DNA of 64,000 nucleotides from Anopheles merus (lineage: Eukaryota > Arthropoda > Insecta > Diptera > Culicidae): positions 40,656,442 through 40,720,441 of the forward strand of contig NC_054082.1 in assembly GCF_017562075.2 (NCBI RefSeq). The letters run 5' to 3'. The notes under the pieces are model-generated. The model was not told the DNA's origin. It worked only from the letters and a program-made list of their open reading frames with translations, and searched no databases. Positions 59,201-64,000 of the stretch are shown piece after piece (position 1 is the stretch's first letter; each line of letters starts with the position of its first letter). The translations under genes were made by a program, and so were the position numbers.

Positions 59201-62200
59201 ATCCGCCCAGTGTTGGTCGGCGACTGGTGCAACATTTGAACAAGCTTAGCCGTTCGGCGACAGGCGACGGTCCACGACAGCATGAGTCACGGCGAAACAA
59301 GTGTCCCGTATTGTTTCACTTGAAACTTCTTGAGCCCGGTGAAGCAGAACCGGAGAATGAGCAACAGAACCGCTCGGGGAAGGATTAGCTTGGGCGAAAT
59401 GTGTCCATCGGATAGCTAGTTACCCGAACTACCCGGTTCCATATTTCATACCACACCGAATCTCCCACGTATTTCTCTCCCAAAACTAACAGATTATTGC
59501 AGCAGATACTGCGTTCTAGGGAGGGATGAGCAACTGGAGCTCGTATCGGACTAATTATCTCAACTTGTAATCTTTGAACGTATCGTATGATTATGCCATC
59601 TGCCAAATGTCGTTGTTGGTTGGTTTTGTTAGCTTATGCGCTATTTATGTATGTATTTATTTCTCGATTAGGATGGTCACATGACAGTGCTGCGAGCTTA
59701 ATACTTTTAGGACTAACTAGCTTAATAAGTACGAAATTTTTGTTTCAGTTTACATTGTAATAGCATTCTTACGCCAGCAATCTGAAATTCAGAAATTTAA
59801 AGTGGAGTATGAAGCATGTGATGAATATATCTTTGTGTTGTTCTGAATTTCAAACCTTTATAAAACATTCGATTTAAGTAAATCAGTCTATATTTGACGA
59901 ATGTTTATTTTTCTACCAACCAAAAGTTCATAAGGTTGCTCACCCCTGTAAAAAGAAGTTATCGAAAAAGGATACACTTTAAACAGATGGCAGAACTAGC
60001 ACTAAAGAAAGATACCCAGTCCGTGTTCAGTTTAAGCTAAAAACGAGAAGAAAGAAAGAAGTCCTTCACAAAAAGATGCACATTTACACAAGCCATCACG
60101 AGATGCTGCCTAGAACAAGTAAACTTGCTGAATGTAAAGAGTTTCAGTGTTGATTGCAACAGAACACAAAACATCACAAGGGTGGATTAATAACAAAAAA
60201 CCATATCCAAGAATTTTATGGTTTTCGAGCAAACCCGATGTTGCCATTGGTGAGTTTTTTTCCCTGTACACAGCAGTGCAATGTTTGTGGAAAAATATTA
60301 TCCATTATCAAGAAATGCATGAGCATGAATGTTATTTACTCTTTGAAATTCATACGAAGCGATTGTGGCATGGCATTTCGGTGAAAACAAAAAAAAAGTT
60401 TAGGTCAAAAGATGCAAAATCCCTACAAACTCTCTCCAAATCCTATGTCCAGCCACAGGCGAACCTTTGTGTAAAAACTCACTGTACAATCAGAAGCAAC
60501 ATCGCCACCGCACTACTAAATCAACATTTATAGCAACGTAGATTAAATTAAAGTGCATCCCATGCGTCGTCGACCCACGAGCAAAGTGGCTGCCCAGTAA
60601 AACATCCGGGAAACTGCATTCTACGCTTCCGTTCGCCACCGTAGCGTAGCGTTCTGCTGTGTCCAGCTGGATCAACTTGTAATTATGTCCACGCCAGTGT
60701 CCATCATCCGAATCTTTGCAAGCGGCAGCGTCAGTGTATGCAAATGCAACTTGCCACGAAAGCAGGACAGGAAAAAAAACCGTCAAACCATTAATAGGTC
60801 CCTGCACGGAAATTGGGTTAGAATGTGGCCACTGGGACGTTGCTATGCATCTCGCTACCAGGCCAGCCCGGCGGGGGACGAGGGTATTGCCAATTTTAAT
60901 CCATTTATTGACGCGCGTTTCCGGTAATGAACCGAGTATAAACTCACCCGAACCGATCTGAACATGCCGGAGGGAAATGGCACGTATTACGCGGTGGATT
61001 CCATTCTCGCAACGACTTCCGGCACAACAACCCAATGGTTGCCATGCCCGTGCTGTTGACTGCGAGAGGCTGTGGCGCAGAACTGTTTCGAGTAGCAAGC
61101 ACCAGTGAGAACACAGGGGCGTTCGCAGCATTACGTTCTACATTGTTCTGCTTCAAGCTAGTTAGCTGGTGCTCGTTATGCTGCCTCGTCCCACGCGACA
61201 TACCGCATGTCATCGCCTTTCGCTCTGCTGAAAACTTTCCAATTTCCAAACAACCCGCTTCACAACATTTCCATGGCGATCGCGGGACGGGAGCGGGGAC
61301 AGCATTTGTACAACCTTCACAAAACAAAAGAAAACGTTCAACTGTCAAAAGTTTTAAAGTTAATTTAATGGAACGACAGCGTGCGCACGGAGCATGGAAA
61401 GCGATTAGGGACGACAGGATACTGCCCGCAGAATCGAATTTGTTAGCAGCAGCAGCAGCAGCAAAAGCGAAAAAGATTCGTACGGGACAGTCGCGAAATT
61501 TGACTGACATGTTCTTATGGGATGCGATATTAATTGCTTCCCGCTTCCTGCTGCAGTTTGTTGCCCTATGTGATGACTGAGCAACCACAGCATCCCATTG
61601 TGGCTGTGTGTCGGTCAAAACCGACCTTGGAACGTGATGCCCGTCTCGGAACTCAGTTCCGTAGCGGTTCCGTTTCGGTGTTGTTTAGCGAGTTGCTCAA
61701 AAACTTGTTTCGACCGCACCAATCTACTCGGTGAAACATTTTCCAAACATGAGTCAAATTTTATCCATCGTTTCCAACTAAAGTGATAGCATGTGCACCG
61801 GTTTTGGTTTGTGGATGGACCTGCTAAGGATTGTTTTATGTGTCAGTGAAATAAACGAATCTCAAGAGTCTTCACTCCCTTCCCGGTAGCAGAAAGATCT
61901 GAAAAGAGAAAGCAGCTTACCGGACAACATTTAGGGTGACAGGGTTTGTTTGTTATTCTTTTTTTTTTCAATGAAGAAGTTAAAACTTTATTCTGAACGA
62001 ACGATCCTTCTTATGACCATCGTCGAGTGCAAACTTTTCCCCACAGCTCCGCACACCGGATGGGACGCTCCCTTCGTTAGCGCAACCGTTTGTAGCGCTC
62101 CTACCCAAACTTTCGGTCTTTCATCAAGCATTCCAAAGTGTCAAATTAGCTTCCCGGAGATTGTGGAACGCGATGATTGGAAGGTATCTCCGGACCGGAC

Positions 62201-63820
62201 CGTTTTGACTCGGATCCTTGAATCACGCAGCGGGAATGAATGTTCTTACCGCGATAATTTCGAAAACCATCGACATGTCCTTGGTTTGCGCAAATTGGGG
62301 TAGCTAACTCTTTCGCCGGCTTCAGACCAGTCGCCAGGACAAACCGGGACGAAGTGTCGTGACCTTTAGGTAGGGGGGTTAAAGAATTGCCACAAAATTA
62401 GTTTCACTTAAAGTATTTACGCGTTGCGAGATGGGCGGATGGGCGAGGAACTTTTTGTTCGCGCTTAAAAATAAACCAGTCTTGAAATTTCTAATCTTGC
62501 TGATTGATGAACCAACTTTCGAGCAGGTTTTGTTCTGCAGCTTTCCTGCTGCTGGCGCCGCAATTTGGCTTTGGCTATAAATACAGTGGTGTGTATTTTG
62601 AAGATTATCTCGGAATTTACTGAGAAGAAGAGGTCGGGTGTCTCAATGAATGGTTTTCAAATTCTATAGCATCAGACCAAATTTAGTTGAAATGGAATGT
62701 AATGATGGAGAAATAAAAACCTGCTGTTCTATAGTACCGTCACAGTTGAAGATTGATAATCTTATACATACTTTCTTCATAATATTAATAAATAACGTAA
62801 TGTCTGATAATTTCGAGAGAAGATACCATAATACTAATAAAAGGTCCTTACAGACATTGCTGCAACCACGACTGTCATCCACTTATTGAATTCCATCATT
62901 TTGACACAATACGACGGCATTTTCTTACGCATACTGTGCTCTTACTGTAAACATGTCTACATTAGAGCAACACCAGTTGCTTCTGTAATTGTGTGAATTA
63001 ATCACGAATTATTTGGTTACAATTGTTATAATACTTATAATCAGAATTGTTAATATTACTTTGTAATCAATCGATGTGTTGCTATTTGTCAAAAAAATGT
63101 CGAACCAACGCATTTAATCGGGTAAAGGGTACAACTATAAATCTCGTTCTAATTAAAACATTCCATTAGAGTGTTAACCCCAGACAGAATTATTTTGCCT
63201 GAAATGAACCCCATTCCACCATCACTTGTTCCACCGCGAATTGTTGCCTTAGGGAACAAATTTATATCTTCTATTAATTAAATGAGAGTAATGCGCAATT
63301 GCTATCTTTGCTTCTACAAATTAAGAAGCCCCATCCTATTCAACTGTCCGGTTTTTACATAAATCAACAAAACGAAACACCCTCACAGCAGCGAGCTGAG
63401 CCAAAATCCAGCTCCACAATCACTGCACATTGCAACAACAAACCCGAGCAGGATGAAAATGAAAGCTGCTGGTAGGAAGATTGCTCCTTCGCCAGCACGA
63501 GAAATTCATCAAAATTAATCAACGGCATTAATGCGATCATGGGCGTACCTTAGCATGTGCCTGATTAAGCGAACAGCTCTACCCTTACACCAAAACCCAC
63601 GCACTACTACTTCAGCGAAGTTTGTTAATTGATTCACCGTATTTTGCGCATCGATACGCGGTTTGCTCTTCTCAATCACATTCAAACCGTGTGCCCATGT
63701 GTTCGCGTTCATTGCGCTTGAGCTTATCGATTGTAGAAGCTGCGTGAAATCATGATGTGGAAAACTCTTACCAATCATGAAACAATAGCGTATTAAAGTG
63801 TGGGACGCAAAAGCCTATGC

Positions 63821-63845
63821 TAAGCATCTTCATCTTCATCTTCAG
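63821..63845. repeat. (CATCTT)n short tandem repeat
   Basis: About four CATCTT hexamers in AT-rich non-coding DNA. Confidence 0.8.
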
Positions 63846-64000
63846 CCTATCTGTATTTTGCTGGTGCTATTTTCGCCTCTATTGGTTGTTTCATTTTTGG
63901 CAATATTTTAAGAATGAATAAAAAAACAAATACAGATACAAGCCATTCTATATGCTGCCCTGAAGTAAATCTACCCTTTGCGGTTATGACTTTCCACATA

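Larger units (their letters stand above)
51853..64000. other. Non-coding DNA after the fourth receptor coding exon (intron continuing past the window)
   Basis: The donor at 51853 (GTAAGT) opens an intron for which no partner exon was found in the remaining 12 kb; no frame shows TM5-TM7 motifs such as CWxP or NPxxY. Contents are a SINE-like repeat near 56020-56225, a CAG-type run at 55351-55400, AT-rich stretches (58240-58700, 62650-63110), and nothing else recognisable. Confidence 0.5.

Noticed and set aside
62692..62712. Sequence resembling the start of miR-1 (TGGAATGTAA)
   Set aside because: Only 10 bases match; the rest differs and no hairpin is evident.

Overview
The window looks like euchromatic DNA of an anopheline mosquito. 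The genes are arthropod basement-membrane, CLIP-protease and neuropeptide-receptor types, their exons are strongly GC3-biased, introns use ordinary GT-AG sites, intergenic DNA is AT-rich with many microsatellites, and RTE- and Jockey-type retroelements plus TA-inserting MITEs are scattered through it. Species identity is inferred, since no search could be run.

Layout. (1) About 65-12389, + strand: the 3' part of a perlecan gene (Drosophila trol orthologue). It encodes ten Ig domains followed by LG1-EGF-EGF-LG2-EGF-LG3 and a short tail ending in a hydrophobic stretch. A 5.9-kb intron (2990-8884) holds a phase-compatible, cysteine-rich candidate alternative terminal exon (6168-6488). (2) 14921-16330, - strand: a 5'-truncated, frameshifted RTE-like LINE ending in a (TAAG)n tail, followed by a pogo/Tc1-like MITE (17077-17457). 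(3) 18050-19051, +: a single-exon Gln/His-rich protein with a very basic helical region, not recognised. (4) 20196-22273, +: a CLIP-domain serine protease homologue whose catalytic Ser is Gly, with TATA and TCAGT initiator. It converges on (5) 22652-24053, -: a five-exon NUDT6-like Nudix protein. (6) 24.8-27.4 kb: a (GT)n array, a decayed AT-rich non-LTR retrotransposon and a foldback MITE built from inverted ~20-bp repeats. (7) About 29.5 kb to beyond the end, +: an allatostatin-A/galanin-like receptor. It has possible distal 5' UTR exons, a first coding exon at 40189-40435, and exons at 50876-51030, 51176-51306 and 51705-51852. It stops after the exon that follows TM4; the exons for the remaining helices are not in the window.

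The first coding intron of the receptor carries a nearly intact, full-length (~4.5 kb) Jockey-clade retrotransposon in the same orientation. A 14-bp target-site duplication, a TATA-less Inr+DPE promoter at its 5' end, an ORF1/ORF2 overlap and an (AAG)n tail delimit it. Two related SINE-like repeats (about 37.2 and 56.0 kb) resemble the tail of the RTE element.

The genes do not form an operon or pathway. The main interest lies in the perlecan alternative end, the hydrophobic perlecan tail, the young Jockey insertion in a receptor intron, and the unusual foldback element. Nothing in the window is a convincing wholly new system.
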